A program made the position numbers and the translations under genes. A stretch of DNA of 64,000 nt, from contig SJOL01006479.1 in assembly GCA_004794785.1 (NCBI GenBank), positions 820,724 to 884,723 of the forward strand. The letters run 5' to 3'. Under the pieces are notes generated by a model, which ran no database searches, was not told where the DNA came from, and was given only the letters and a program-made list of their open reading frames with translations. Positions 23,963-37,500 of this stretch are shown here, one piece after another. This stretch comes from Opisthorchis felineus. Its lineage: Eukaryota > Platyhelminthes > Trematoda > Opisthorchiida > Opisthorchiidae. Every line of letters begins with the position of its first letter. Position 1 is the stretch's first letter.

Positions 23963-26900
23963 CAACCAGTGACCTGCAGGGAAGAAGTTCCATCTTGCAT
24001 TTGGTAGCTTCTTTGTATTCAACACAGCGACTTAGCCTGATAGGCAGTCTGTTATACACCACCTGTCGGAACTATTCATGCAGAACAGCGTGACTACACA
24101 ACATCCGTCTGATTGCTCAAAACAGAAGCTAGTTAGACCAGAGCTGAAACCTCGTTCAAACTCCACGCTTCTACCGACTGGTATGCATTCTTGCCATCCT
24201 TCGATCAACGAACCGAAACTACTACAATGGAATCATTACGGCCGATTTCCACATCAAGCTTTCCAATCCTGTTGGGGCTGAGGTTTCAGAATACACCTAG
24301 ACTTCCTTTTCGTGCACTATAGCATTGGTCTTTAATCCGGGAGGTCGGTTTTGCGATAGGTAATTTGTTTAGACTGAAAGATTATTTTCCTCAAAATGTC
24401 TTGTACTGGAACGTGCGTATCCAACCTCTCTTTTTTATTATCTTCTTCGGCTGAATTTCCCGCTCAAAGTTCGCATCACTTTTCAGTTGGTAGGCATCTG
24501 AAACAAAGAAATATATTGTCTTCACATGAGTCATCATAAAGGATGGATCTAGTTGAGCCTGTTTTTAGCATCAGTCTGCAAATGCGGGTATTATTATTAC
24601 TACGATTATTTCAATCAATGACTTGAGAATGGTTCTCGCTCACCTCTTTCACCTTCCGCTTTGCCAAAGTCTAAATTAACATCGACTAGGTATAACCGAA
24701 TTCCCGATTGTCACGTCATGGTTATGTTGACAAATGGTGGAGGGTTTTTGCATTGCTCGGTTGGCATCAACACTCCATTACTCAGCTAATCAAAAAGGAT
24801 CTCGCTGCTTTACCCAAGTCCACGCGCTGTTAAAATTGACAGCCTTTAACTTACAGTCACGAGAAAACCGCCCATAACAGCTGTCAGCACGGCAGAAGTG
24901 CACAGAGCTCCAAGTCAATCTTTGGGAGGGAACAGAAATTTTCAGTTGCTGAATGGTGTAGAAGGTCTTCTGGGTCACGGATGAAACGTGTGCGTCATAT
25001 CTGGCAGTTAAGGAGGTCAGAGTGGACTTTCTCATGAGGCTGTGGTTACGATTGCCCTATGGATGTTGCAATAGTCCAACATGACCTGAACATGTGCGAA
25101 ATTGACATTTGAGAGCAGGCTTTGTGATTGTGAACTCTCATATGTACAACAGCCACATGGGTTTAATTTGGTGTCAAATTATGAACTAGGCTTTAAAATA
25201 CTTGTGGAAGACAACTTACAAAGCCACAAAGAGGAGAAAACCAGTATAAGGCCATGCTGAGTTTTCTTTCACCTGACAAGAAGTGTCTCTACGGGACACA
25301 CTCTGACTTAATAGTGTAGCAGGCAAATATCAGGCTTGCAACTCAGTTTTCGCTCAGTCGAAAGGGCCTAAAGGATCAAGAAAGAAAGATATCGGTCGTT
25401 ATAAATAAAACCTGCACCATAGCTGACGGGTAGGTCGATCCTTTAGTACATCAGAGAGAAGCTGGCCGAGTTAGCAAAACTGAAGATATCAACTATTTGA
25501 ATTAGCGAGCGAATGACAGAGTCAGCGAATTTTTGACAGCATCTTAACACATCGATTTAGTCTACCGATTTCCTGATTAGAACTTGGTGATCGTGCTATA
25601 TCTGACCTGTTCAGAAGCGTACCAGTGCTTGCGGCTTGTGGATTAGATCAAAGCTAACAGTAAAATGACGCCAAGCTTTAAGAAAAACAGTTTGGTAGGA
25701 CGAGTGTGTGAGTCCAGGAATTTCAGATATCACTCAGTTTGACAATTCAGATGGTAACGTCCCACTGGTCACTTTTGTAAAGGTTGTCTCTCCGAAGGTT
25801 TATTTGGGTTCATTTGAATGTGTATTATATCTAGGGAAAATGAATCCTATTGTGGGAAAAAAACTGACGCTTGATCCTGAATGTTGACGAAATATCTACG
25901 AAATACATCCGATGAATTTTTCACTTTGATAGGCCGAAACGTAGAATTTGTTCAGGTTCACCCTTTGAAAAGCGTGACATAGGTGTGTCCAGTCGACGCT
26001 TTGTGAGAATTTTTTAAATTTGTGCTATGCCGGTCAAAACAAAAAACCCAAGGAGTTAGGCAGCATCACCCAAGCCACAAAGCAACTGCTCTGCCAGCAT
26101 TAAGGCCTGTCAATGGACCACACCCATGTCATGTTGAGTTTACAGCTCATGGTTACATTCTGCAGATAGATACATCGACAGTCATCAAAATACAATCTTG
26201 ACAGTTCAAAAGCGCTAACCGTCTTTGTGTGAGTCACACTGCTTCCAGAAAAACTGCTAGCTACGAACTTGTGGGAAAAATTGCAAATCACATGTTGGAA
26301 ATGTTAAACAAGACACTGTGATTGGCATCACTAGGCGTCGAAGCAAAATGAAGTTTCAAGTTCAGGATTTGAACGATAATAAGAATCGGTGACCGGAGAA
26401 CTCGCGAGAACATCAACAAGAGTTAGACTTGGGAAAAAACGTCCAATCAGATCATATTGTCACTGTAGGTGAAAATCCGTACTTTTCAGCGTCACGATGA
26501 TTTGTACGTATAAATAGTGAACGACGAATACAATATGCCTGAGCCCCACGGACGAGCTGCAAACTTTTGCGTGCAAGTCTATATAGCGAGAAATCAAGGA
26601 AGTATATTAGTAATACGAAAGTATCGATCGCAATATTTTTCACAAAGAAAACAAGTGCCCCTTCCTTCTCCGTAGAAATTTTGAACTACAAAAAGTTTGA
26701 GGACTCCCAGTCCAATATACTGCTCTGGTTTTCGGCTGTTAAATAAATCACTGGTGGCGCAGCTTCACACTTACATAAAAAGAAGATGGTCAGGTGAGTT
26801 GCTACCAAACGGTCAAAGCCACAAGGCCGAATAGTCAGATGAATTATCAGCTTACATACACACGTTTTCCATAAGCCGAACCTCAAGAACTTGGAAAAAT

Positions 26901-29900
26901 TGCGACTTTGATAGATGTGCGACGATCAGTTACATAATGGTAGTAATATTGTAAGTAGTATGAGTGTAGTCCAAATTTCTTTGTGAAGTGCTCTATCACG
27001 CAGCTGAGCAAATTCATTTCACGGCGCAGGCCCAACGTTGCAAGAGAACCATAAAGATTAGGTAGGCTGAAACTACTGGCATTGCTTAGATTTTTGAATG
27101 AACATGTTGCTAACTGACGAAACACAAGCCACTAAAAGATGTTCTGAGACTCGAATATGTCGGACAAGGCTGCTGTAAAAGTCAGTACTTGAGCCATTAA
27201 AGATCGTTGAGCTTTACATGTGCGCTCTTCCTTGTTTTCACCTCTCCAACGTGCTTGGTTTTTCATCGCCACGTACTGCACTCGTGGAAACCCGTCCTTT
27301 TTTATTAGATCTTCGGTATCTTTGGCTGTCCGAAACGCTATACGGGCCTTTCTGAGGACCTTCAGATTTGACACTGTTGGCGGCACTCAATCGCGAATTT
27401 TAATGGAAAGTAAGTGTTTGTGCCATTGCGCTCCAAACCTCTATGAGGTTCCGTAAACCATACCATACGCAGCTCTAATCTGTAGAGCATACCATATATG
27501 AAATATAACAAACCTCAACCTCTGTACACTGTGAAGTTTGAGTTCATCTATTGGTGGGGTCTGATGAAAGCAAGCAAAGCTTGACTGCACATAAACATCT
27601 TCGAGTTTGGTTGAATTCGACTTCGATCGGTGCTCAGACTTTATGAAAAGACAACTGAATGGACATGTCTAGTTTGCCTTACTTCAGAGTCAGACGTTCC
27701 TCTTGACGCAAACAGTGTACGTATGAGCTCGAAAGGCCACCGGTACATTGGAATGCACTCTTACGACTGAATTCTTCAAGCGAACATGCTTCCTTGTTAG
27801 TGTCCCTTGTTGTCTGATATAGTTTTCGAGGTTACTTTTCCGAGTATCCAAATGGGACTGTCACCTGAAGATTAGTTTAAGTATTTCCTCATGCATATGG
27901 TCGGAGGATGTCCCCTGTTCCGTATGAGCAAGGGGTGGAGACAGGTCATTCGTCATTCTTACTCCGGTAAAAGTTGAGTCCCTCCGAGCTAGCAGCAGAT
28001 CCCCTTCGTAATTCTTGAAGTGACCACTGCAGACGGAAATACAGTTTCATATTCTATTGTGTTACCTACATCTAGTCGGTTCATCAGGTACATTTTGCTT
28101 GCTTTATTCTTGAGAGACATTTTTACTGTGGATAAACTGTCAAAAAATCTGGGTACCAAGGGCTACTCACTCAATCTGTCGGGCTTGCAGGGGCCGTTCC
28201 GGTCATCTGAACATTCAGAAGCTAAATCTGATCGACGCGGACTACAAACGGATGTAACTCTTGAACGGTAAAAACAATAAAATTGATGGTTTCATTGTTA
28301 CACCGGTATGCTGGCAAACAGATCCTCAGGTTTCTCGTTCACTGACATTTGCTTTGTTTTTGCTGCCGACGGACTAAATTGTTTATCAAGGATCGACATA
28401 ATTTATGACTGCGCTTGTGGATTCTCTTTCCGTTTGTTCCATAAAGTCGATTTCTCCGCTCACGACATTTGCATAATGTATACTTCCTTTATAACTGCGT
28501 CCAAGGTTTATGGCTTGGATATTTTTTGAACGTGCTAGAAGGATATTTGTGATTCGAAATTGATTGCAATCAAGAGAGTATAAAGAAATAAGAATTTAAA
28601 ATTTCCGGATCCGTTCAAATGTGTAGCGAGAAGTCGCCTCGAAGTCCTGTGTTAGGGGGCTGCATGGCATCCACATGGCATCCGCTGACATATAAACACA
28701 CCCTGTTGTAGCATCAGCATGCTTTTCCTCGGCTCTTCAAAACAGACTGTCTCCACTTGAACGAGAACCTCTAGATTTGAGGGACATAACTTTCGCGGAG
28801 AAGCTCCGCATGCATCATACACTGAAGCAGCCCTTGTTTCACCATGAAGTAGTCATGCGGTTCACACAAAACCCTTGATTTTACGGTACTCTATTCGCTG
28901 CGGAACCATTCAACATATTACAGCATACCGACCGTTATGTCCACTTAAAAGCAAATGATTTACTAAGAATTTTTCAACTCTTCTCGCGATTCGATCCTAG
29001 TTCACCCACACTTCCATCGTTCTACTAATACCAACATGCTGCGGGATAAGTTCACATGACTACTTAGAAAACTGTCATCTCAGGCAGTGGAAGTGATGTG
29101 AACTTGTAAACAATCGAATTATTCGTTCTGTCTCCTGACCTCTCATTAGGCATCTTACCATGTACAAGTGTCTCGACTCAAATCGTAGTGAATTTGCTGC
29201 GACAGTGGATCCTGAGAACCCTACGGCGTTAGAATAAACAGTTCCCACGGAGTGTCAAAATCAACAAAACAATAAGCTGCTTGTTAAGACAAGACTTGTT
29301 GAGTGGTAGACATGTTCTACTACCCTTTCACTTCACGCCTAATCTCCTGTGGACTAGTAGTTGGAAGTCAGAGCTTTGTTCACCGGCAGTGTTCACACAC
29401 GACCCGCTATCGCAGCTTCGTCATACCCGATTCCCATACTAGTCCTATTTTTTGTCCAGCTAAAAATTGGCGAGATTGTGAATGTTTTCACAACAACGGA
29501 ACAACACTGACAATTGCTCCCGAAATCAGGCGAACAAGCGCAAGCGTCTTTAGGGTGAAACCTGCATCAAACAAGTCAAACAGTTTTGTGTGGCCCAATC
29601 CAATTTGGCTCTAAAAATTTGAAAGCATTCTCACATGAGATTTGTTATTAAGCATAAACGAGTAGCAATACATATGCACTCGGTTCCTGGTGTCATCAAG
29701 TTGAATAGAGAGAAAACTGGTTTCATGAATACTGCATCACTAATGTTGACTGGCAAACTTTTGTGTTCGTAAGATTGTCAATATCATCAATGCTGTTTCG
29801 CTGAGTTTATGAACTTGTTGAAAAGTTGATTTGCAGTTGCAAAATATCACCCCTAGCACGTAGGAATGCGTAGTCTCCATTAGGTTTTGATACATCAGAT

Positions 29901-32900
29901 TTCATACATTACCTGGTTACTTATCAGTTTGATTTCAAATTAAGTGGAAGAGCCGTTAAGTTGGGCCTTGGTGTTTGGTAATCTCCTATCTGTGTTTTTA
30001 GTATCGTTCTTTCCTTTGCCTGCATAGTCGGCATGAAATATGCAGTGTTAGTCACGTGATCGATTTCCCGCAGAACTAGGGTGATTAGTTATTCGGGGTT
30101 CTCAGTAGTGCACAAGATTTGGGATGATAAGATATTCTCAACCGACCAAGATAGAGACATGAATTTAGTACACTGTGAATTAAAAAGTCCGAATGCACAA
30201 AGGGTGACGACAATACACTTTTGGGTTTGAGCTCTATTAAGGCAGATCCTGTTCTACCTGAACTCTCTTCTTAATCTGTCGGGCAGAGGTGTGTTGTGTT
30301 GTTTTTTAAACTCGTATATATATATTTTGCGGACAGCAAGTACAGTCCAGTTACTGAAGCATTTATCTGATTCAATTCCGTGTGCCTCGCGAATATCTTT
30401 TCACCATTGCCTTGTGGGTTTAGAATTTCTAGTTCATTAACTAATTCGTATATGAATGGAACGTGACTCATATTTACGGATACCGGATCCTGTGTACCTT
30501 CACTCTGAACCGAGTAGATTTCGTATTTTGAACGTTTACTTCATTGTTACAGCGAAACGTACCTGTTTTTTTTAACACAACCAACAGAAGAGCGCATTCC
30601 ATGGGCAAGTGGAACATATCAAAACCGCAGCTCTTCGCAGGGCAATCAAACAATTTGTGTTCAGCGGACTGCTGATGAAAAATGGCAAAATAGTTCCGGG
30701 TTTCCAAATGGATTATAAACCCCAAAGGGAATAAATCGCATTTAGATTGCCTATATTATTAGAACCGTAGTGTCCTAGGCTCAGAATCACCATCGCTTAA
30801 CGCCTATGTGTTCCCAGTCACACCATTCTGCAACAAAAATTGTTCTTTTCAACTGAATACAGATGACATAATTGGCTGTCTTGTTGCGGTCATATGATCG
30901 TAAATTTTTGAATGATTAATTTGAGAACAAGAGAAGATAAAAAAAGCAGAATTTAAGGTGAATAACAAAAGGAAAATGGTTACTAATATGCTATTGAGTG
31001 TTTGAGTATGCATACACCTTTCGTGTGTAGATATACGTCATTGAGGTCTGCGTTCAAGTCCGGAAATATGTCACGAAACCCAACCTTTCGTAATGTGCAA
31101 GGTGATAGGCGTTGACTCATCGTATGATTTCAGCATGTTGAGGTCTTGCAGTTCATCGGAAAGACGACGTTAAATCCCCGCCTTAGGCTGACGGGAGGTA
31201 AAATGAAAGTGAAAAAAACCGAATTCTGGTTGTGGTAGACCAAAATAGACAAGATCTGTGAGGAAGTCTGAAAGCTGTTTCCCTCAGCCACACTGCCGTC
31301 TATCCATTCTTGGTTCATGCACACCCCTAAGAATGCAAAAACAGGATGATGCAAAATAAAGACAGTCGATAAAAGCTGACCGTTTAACACTTACCATTTC
31401 CCCCGTAAGAATCGTAGAGATGATAAGAATCTTTATCTGACTATTTGTCAGCAGGCAGATTCCTGAGGATTTCCATCCGATACTAACTCGGCGAAAAGTG
31501 ACTGAACGCATGCTACTGAGTATTGATATTTTCTCCGCTTTTGACGGCTAAATAAGTTTGTGAATATGAAATGGATTAGTCTTAGTACCATTTAACACCC
31601 AATAAAAGGTTGCATCAACAGTTGCGGCTAAGAGAGTCGGTGGGTACGAGTAGTCTCGCGTTTTGAAGGACAAATCCAAACCTTCCTAAACGCGGTAAAT
31701 CCAGTTTCGGTTTAATAGATTAATGACTATTGGATCGTATTTGAGAAATAACGGCTAGATAGAGTATACCATTTGACCTCACCGAAAAGGGCACGTTGTT
31801 TTACAATGTCAGCATCTCTTTGGAACAAGGCGCGTACTTCAAAACCCGGACATCTTAAAGTTTGCAAGTGGAAACTCTCGATGCTTTGTTGAATCCTTCT
31901 TTTCTCAGATCTTAAGGGATTTCCATACACTGGGGACCCGATAAGCTCAGTTGACAACCTGGTTGTTTGCTTCTATACAAGCTTAACAGAAAAAGACAAT
32001 CTGTGAGAGAGATCAGTTTGGTAAGTAACTAGTCCGTACTACTGTTTAACTTATACGTCACTGCCCGCAAATTTGCTTATCGCAGAGGTATGGGCTTGGA
32101 GCCTATCTAATTGATAAATGAACTCACCCAATTGGACTGATCACTTTCCGTCCTACGAACGTCTCCAATGTGTGTGAATGAGATCAAGTATTTCAAGACG
32201 ATCATCTGAAACCCTAACATTAAAGTCTACCTCCCTGACATTAAGAACGAACCTTCTGCCAAGCAAGGGTTGCACGGTTATGCTTGAAAATCAGCAGCGT
32301 AATTATCACTTGTTTTGTGATCAAAATAATCGGTCTGTTATCGTGAACGTTTTGATAATTGAAGAAGCTGGATCTTAGTTATGTGTGATTATATCATTTC
32401 TAAGAGTATCAATACTTCGCCGCTTCTTGGAGCCATGGGTCCTCTTTTGGGGCCTAAATATTACCGAAAAATTGAAAAGAAAACTGAAAGCTTGTCTCAG
32501 AGGCAGTGTACTCTCAGCCGGACTGAGAACACTCACTTGAACCCAAGGAATCTTTTCCAGCACCTTATCAAAGAGAAGCCGAATAGGAATGCTCTGATCA
32601 GAGGTAGCTAACCCACAGCTACACGTCACCAACAGAACTGAACCCCCACGCGGTTTGAATGATGATTGCTTCCTGAGTATAAAATTCTTCCCCTGAAACA
32701 ATGACTTTTGAGACACATGGAAGCGTATCATCTTTTGTGAGTAGCGTCACACAAGTGTTCCTTCAAGTTCTTGACTGACACAGCTAAGCTGCACGTGGAA
32801 CTTCCCACCTTGATACCACTAGACATGCGCTTTAAGACTCCGTGATCAGAAATTTGTTTGGGTGCTTCACCATTTTACTGGAGTTGTATTTTTTATAGAA

Positions 32901-33379
32901 CTTTCGGGACTAAAGATTCGTCATAGTGCTCCTACTAATGCGATGATCGGACACATTTATAGTCTTTAAATTTTAACGTGACATCATTTTATTGGCCCAT
33001 CAATAAAAAACAGGGTGACATGGCTAGATTTTTTAAGTTTATGTGTTTTATCAGTACAGTTAAGGCTGGCCAACTGAGTACTGGAAGCAGTCTTTTAAAC
33101 ACCGTTAAAAAAATTGACCTCAGTGCAAACATGGAGTGATGGCTTAGTTCGCATAACATTGTTTTATAACATAAGTGCTAGGACGTGGAACACCTTCCAC
33201 CCACCAAAATGAGCGGCAAAATGAGTATGCAAAATAAAAGTGTTACCATTGGAAACGAATGTAACAATCCGCCTAATAAGAGAAACTTATCGAAATTCTT
33301 AAAACCCTGTGCTCTTCTATCCGTCGGACAGTGTTTTCTCTGTTTTATGAACTGATGGTAATCCCAAAGCATTTTACTT
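23963..33379. other. mostly unidentified DNA; one weak exon candidate
   Basis: Over 9 kb I see only short frames. The one stretch with exon-like features, at 27.24-27.37 kb on the minus strand, is listed separately. I found no tRNA, SINE head or RT motif. Confidence 0.4.
27242..27373 (-). CDS. possible internal exon, unknown protein
   Basis: On the minus strand the segment is bounded by a GCCGCCAACAG acceptor-like site and a GGAGAG|GTGAAA donor-like site. It reads about 43 codons, beginning SNLKVLRKARIAFRTAKDTE and ending NQARWRG. The peptide is basic and helix-prone, and more protein-like than the surrounding frames. The frame stays open past the donor to 27132 (84 codons from 27386), so the donor may be spurious. 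I do not recognise a family and no neighbouring exon is evident. It may be chance. Confidence 0.25.
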
Positions 33380-33510
33380 CATCAAAGGTTATTGGTTGTT
33401 GATCAGGTGGCTGTTGATCTGTTCGCCGAGCTTGGCAATTGGCTTGCAAACGTTTCGTCACCATACGAGGAGACATCATCAGTGCGCAGTTGGGTGGGTA
33501 GACAAATTTA
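33380..33510 (-). mobile_element. PLE terminal-repeat fragment
   Basis: The minus strand carries a block holding a hammerhead-type core (separate entry), followed by AATTGCCAAGCTCGGCGAAC and a CAACAGCCACCTGATCAACA tract. I recognise this wording as the terminal-repeat (pLTR) type sequence of Penelope-like elements in flukes; that link is from memory. No RT or nuclease motif lies alongside, so this looks like a solo fragment. Its outer borders are not resolved. Confidence 0.5.
33446..33485 (-). ncRNA. hammerhead ribozyme-like motif (PLE type)
   Basis: Forty minus-strand bases fit the hammerhead layout. GCA forms stem I, followed by the invariant CTGATGA. Stem II is GTCTCC/GGTGAC around a TCGTAT loop, with one U-U mismatch. 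The invariant GAA follows. ACGT forms a two-pair palindromic stem III, then comes a U at the cleavage position and TGC closing stem I. PLE terminal repeats are known to carry minimal hammerheads with very short palindromic stem III that act best as dimers. Oddities are one extra U between CTGATGA and stem II, the stem II mismatch and a GUU cleavage triplet, so activity may be weak or lost. Confidence 0.6.
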
Positions 33511-34371
33511 AGGCCTAGCACGAACTACTACCGGTTGCTCCGAGCTCTGGACTTTTCATACAAACGTCTTGCTTATTGCTTTCTAGCGACTATCGGACAA
33601 CGTTGATGGAGACTAAGGGCCATTTCTGGCTACCCTTATGTTCACTGTGTTGGAGACTTTGGTCTGATCGAATGGAAACTTTATGGAAGTCTAAAGAAGA
33701 CTGCGGATGTAACTAGTGGATGGATTTGACTCAAGGACCTCCCCCGTGTTACTCTGGGTCGGAATTTGTTTGCGCTACTAAAACGGGATTTCTTACAGGA
33801 AACAAGTAGATTTGGCTAACTAGTACATGTGTGGTACAGATTTCATCTTGATTACGACCCACCAGCTGAACAACACAGAAAAGTGAGCAAAGAGCTTTAC
33901 ATTTCATATTTCATTACTACTTGCCTTAAAGTACTATGGCTTTTTGGCATATCCACTATAATATGCTTACGTTTGGAGTAATCTTACTACGTTACATTCT
34001 TCCAAAAAAACCTCATCCGAAACAAAACCCACAGTCGGTAGTTTCTGCAAGATCCGTCTCCTCCACGGGATAATTATCACCCCCTAAATCACGATACTCA
34101 CTACTCAGCAGTTGTTAGATCTCACGCAAATACCGTAGGAATTTTGTGAAGCCACATTCTTGCCGGCTTCAATGTGCAGGCCAAGCCAAGAAGAAATCCA
34201 GTAGTTCATTTACGTTCTTCATTCTAGAACCGACACGTTTAATACAGGGGCATGCTCCCGAAAAACCGACTGAAAGTGGTCTCTTCTTTAAAGCAGTCTC
34301 CTCTCGACATTAAAATACGTATCAGCGCACGCGAAGAAAGTAATATCGTTTGAGACGTGGTACTGCCTTAT
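33511..34371. other. no recognisable gene
   Basis: Nothing identifiable; short closed frames only. Confidence 0.45.
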
Positions 34372-34590
34372 GGGCTCGAGACACCTCACTAGTTGAAGCA
34401 CCAAATTACTGGCCGAAAAGTTAGTGGTCCGACCCCATCCCCGGCATCTTGACTATTTTTGTCCAGGTTTGGGCAAGCTGGTAGTATATCAGTCCTCTTG
34501 TTTCCTCCGGGTAGCAGGACAGCTAGACACCGAAGGGATGTTACAACTGAACGACTTATATTACTATTTCCTCCTCAGGGTATAGAAATA
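34372..34590 (+). mobile_element. long tRNA-derived SINE copy
   Basis: The head is decayed: GGGCTCGAGACACC stands at the A box, then a TTACTGGCCG core, then GTGGTCCGACCCC at the B box. The body continues with TTTGGGCAAGCTGGTAGTAT and CTAGACACCGAAGGGATGTT. The latter part matches the 11.2-kb copy base for base over most of 11316-11350. One frame of the body reads SRFGQAGSISV...TARHRRDVTTERL, a wording I recall from liver-fluke repeat-derived gene models. The head is too altered to expect transcription. Confidence 0.75.
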
Positions 34591-37500
34591 CAATTCACCA
34601 GTACAAACATTCCAGCTGAGAAAAATGTAAAACCAAGAAAACCGCTAACAAAGAAAACGTTTGTTCATCATGTATTTCGATAACATAACAGCATTTCTGG
34701 ACAAGAAACAGTTGTGAATATTCACGGGACAGAGCTATCACAATAATAGAAAGAGAAAACATGGTCGTAAAGATCGTGCACATGCACATACGAAATTGTG
34801 CACACACGGGAAATGATAATTATTTTAATCTGCTACACAAAACCGTTGTCCAGTCTGTCATTAGTGTCCCCATACCAAACGTTTTGTAATGGCATTTCGC
34901 GGAGGGGGTTGTATACGTCTATCTATACGTTCTACATAATGCATATGTTGTATACGTTCTACAGCATGGTTGTACACTAGAAGAGAGAATGCACATAAGT
35001 TTGGAGCAGTATGCATTGCAATGCATCCGGCGGAAATCTGTCCACGTGCAAACGGCATAATATTACGTGGTTCCGGTGAACATGTTTCTTATGAAATGCG
35101 TCATATTATATTGACAAAAACATTTTATATACCTGGCCAGTAGAACACCAATTTTGGTAGTGATAAAGTTTGATAAAATAATGTGCTCTGAAACCTCATA
35201 AATTGGTCCTTGAAAAATTCCGATTTGAACATCCCAGTTCGCCCACAAAATTGGATTCCAACTTTCATCCATTTTGAAGTCTGATAAGAAAGATATAAAA
35301 GACAGATATTTATCTTGACCAGTTGCTGCAGAATATTCGCAAATCAAACCTGGATCATTAGGACTACGATAATTGCGGCTACTGAACGGGAAGCAGTCAA
35401 TTCGTGTATTCAGATCAAATGCTCATATCTGGTTATTATCCGTTCCAAGTTCCTATCACTGCACTAAGAATAGCTGAACTATTTAGAAAACAATTTTTAT
35501 GTGGCTCAAGTTAGTGTCTATGATGCCCCTGATTACTCCTAAGCCAAATTCACGCCTCTGGTTGCTTTATAGCATCGTATGTCTGTTAGAATGAAACCTA
35601 GCTCAACCAGCATACAGATACCTAGAGCAGTACTCTGAATCCTCAGTGTCCGAACACAGTTTTGCAGGGATCCACTCGCTAAACATGCTATTTGGCAAGA
35701 GGATTTTGTGGAAAGTTCCCCTATATTACTAGGTTGAGTAAGTTCGATGCCAAACGTGTCTGGTGTAGATGATATCTACACCACAGTGTCACCTGCCACA
35801 ACAGATGGGCTTGCCACCAAGTCTATACCATAAAAAGTTGAAAGCCTTTGTTTGACGGTCTCAGGTTATGCCAGCTAAGATCCAACAATGGAGAATACTT
35901 CAACTTCTTGTCAGAATCTTGGCTCCTGCAAGCCTGCTTGAGCGGATTTACCAAGAGGCAGGTGTTAAGATGCGGGTGTGCACACATGTATGTACCAGGC
36001 AATTTAATCAGTAGATGTTTGAAGTAGTGCAGATCGCAGTGGTTTGATTATGTATGGAGCTTTGGACCCTCATGCAGTAAACTCAATAGAGTTAGTTGGA
36101 AGCTGTGTACATCTGCCACATCCTAGTTGGTATCAGCAGCACCGGTCTCAAGAATCTCAGAAAACGACCTGACTTGCAGTCCCCCAAACAAAAGGTAGAC
36201 ACAGTGCCACTCAGCAGAATGGCCGACCAAAAACACTCAGACAGAGTTCACCTCAGTCAACTTGCAATTACGTAGTTCACGTTATGTGATCGGTTTTTGG
36301 CCCGCTCCTCAACCAACACTCTCGTTCCAACTGAATTTCTTTACCGGTGCGTTTTAATTATTTCGAGTTTTTGGAGAGTTCCCTTTAATCTTTTTTAACA
36401 AGCTGTCCTTCTCAAGGAGGACAAGTTTTACTGATAGGCTTGAGAGTTCCTAAATACGGGTAGTGAAACTGATTAAGGTCTCATTTCTCGTTACCTAATA
36501 GCTAATATCCTAGTCATAGATTACAGTAGGCTCTGTCCCACGACTTTCCTCTTCTTGACACACTGGGTGTGGTTCATTTTAGTGCCTTTAGTTGAGGCAC
36601 TTGAGTTCTGCCTAGAAAATAGACAGCTGAAGATTACACCTGTCCATCAATTGTATCCACGTTCGTGTGTTTTGGTTACCAAGGCCAAAATGCCTGAAAA
36701 AACAATTGGAGATTATATTCCGTTTTTGCCTATGTAGGTTGGTCGGCATGAATACAGCGGTGACGTTGTGATTCGTATTGGATACGGCGTAGATTAGGTT
36801 ATGGTTAGTGATTATACGTTACCTCGGGCCCCAATGCCTAGTTCTCTTGAACTTTAACTCCCGCGCATATGAGTAGAAACATGGGGCAGACGGCAGCTTT
36901 TTAGCATTTTATTAACATACATTCATAGTACGAATACCCATAGTTTTTAGCCAGTCAGCTTTAGAAATTATCCACGTGAACTTTAATTTATCGAGGTTCA
37001 TTTGCTTATAAATACTTATTAGTACTAGCCCAAATTATTCACTTGTTTGTCATTTGTTCATTTATGTATTTATCCATTTCGATATTCTGAAGCAATATAA
37101 CGTGTACTCAAAGAATATGCAAAGGTTTTTGGGGAAGATAAAACGACGTGTCATCAGTATATGTTACCAACTGAAAACGTGTTGGACCTGCCAAGTTTCA
37201 AAAAAGAAACGTTATTTGTTTCGCCAGTCTTTTTATGGTTGAATAGATACAGAAAAAAGGAAAAAGGCGAAAAAACCGGTGGGATGGTCGTTGGGACGGA
37301 TTGCCTACCCGAATAGAGTTGACGTGAAATTGGTTTTCATTTGAGACGTCTCGAGTGCACTGAAATTCTTTGATCACTTTCTATCAAATCTATGAGGCGC
37401 TGGTCAGGGAGATTGATGAGTGCACCCTTGAGAAAGTGGGAACTTTCAGGAAACAAAATGTCTGAAGCACTTAAAAGTAAAACCGGAACTTGGGCACGAG

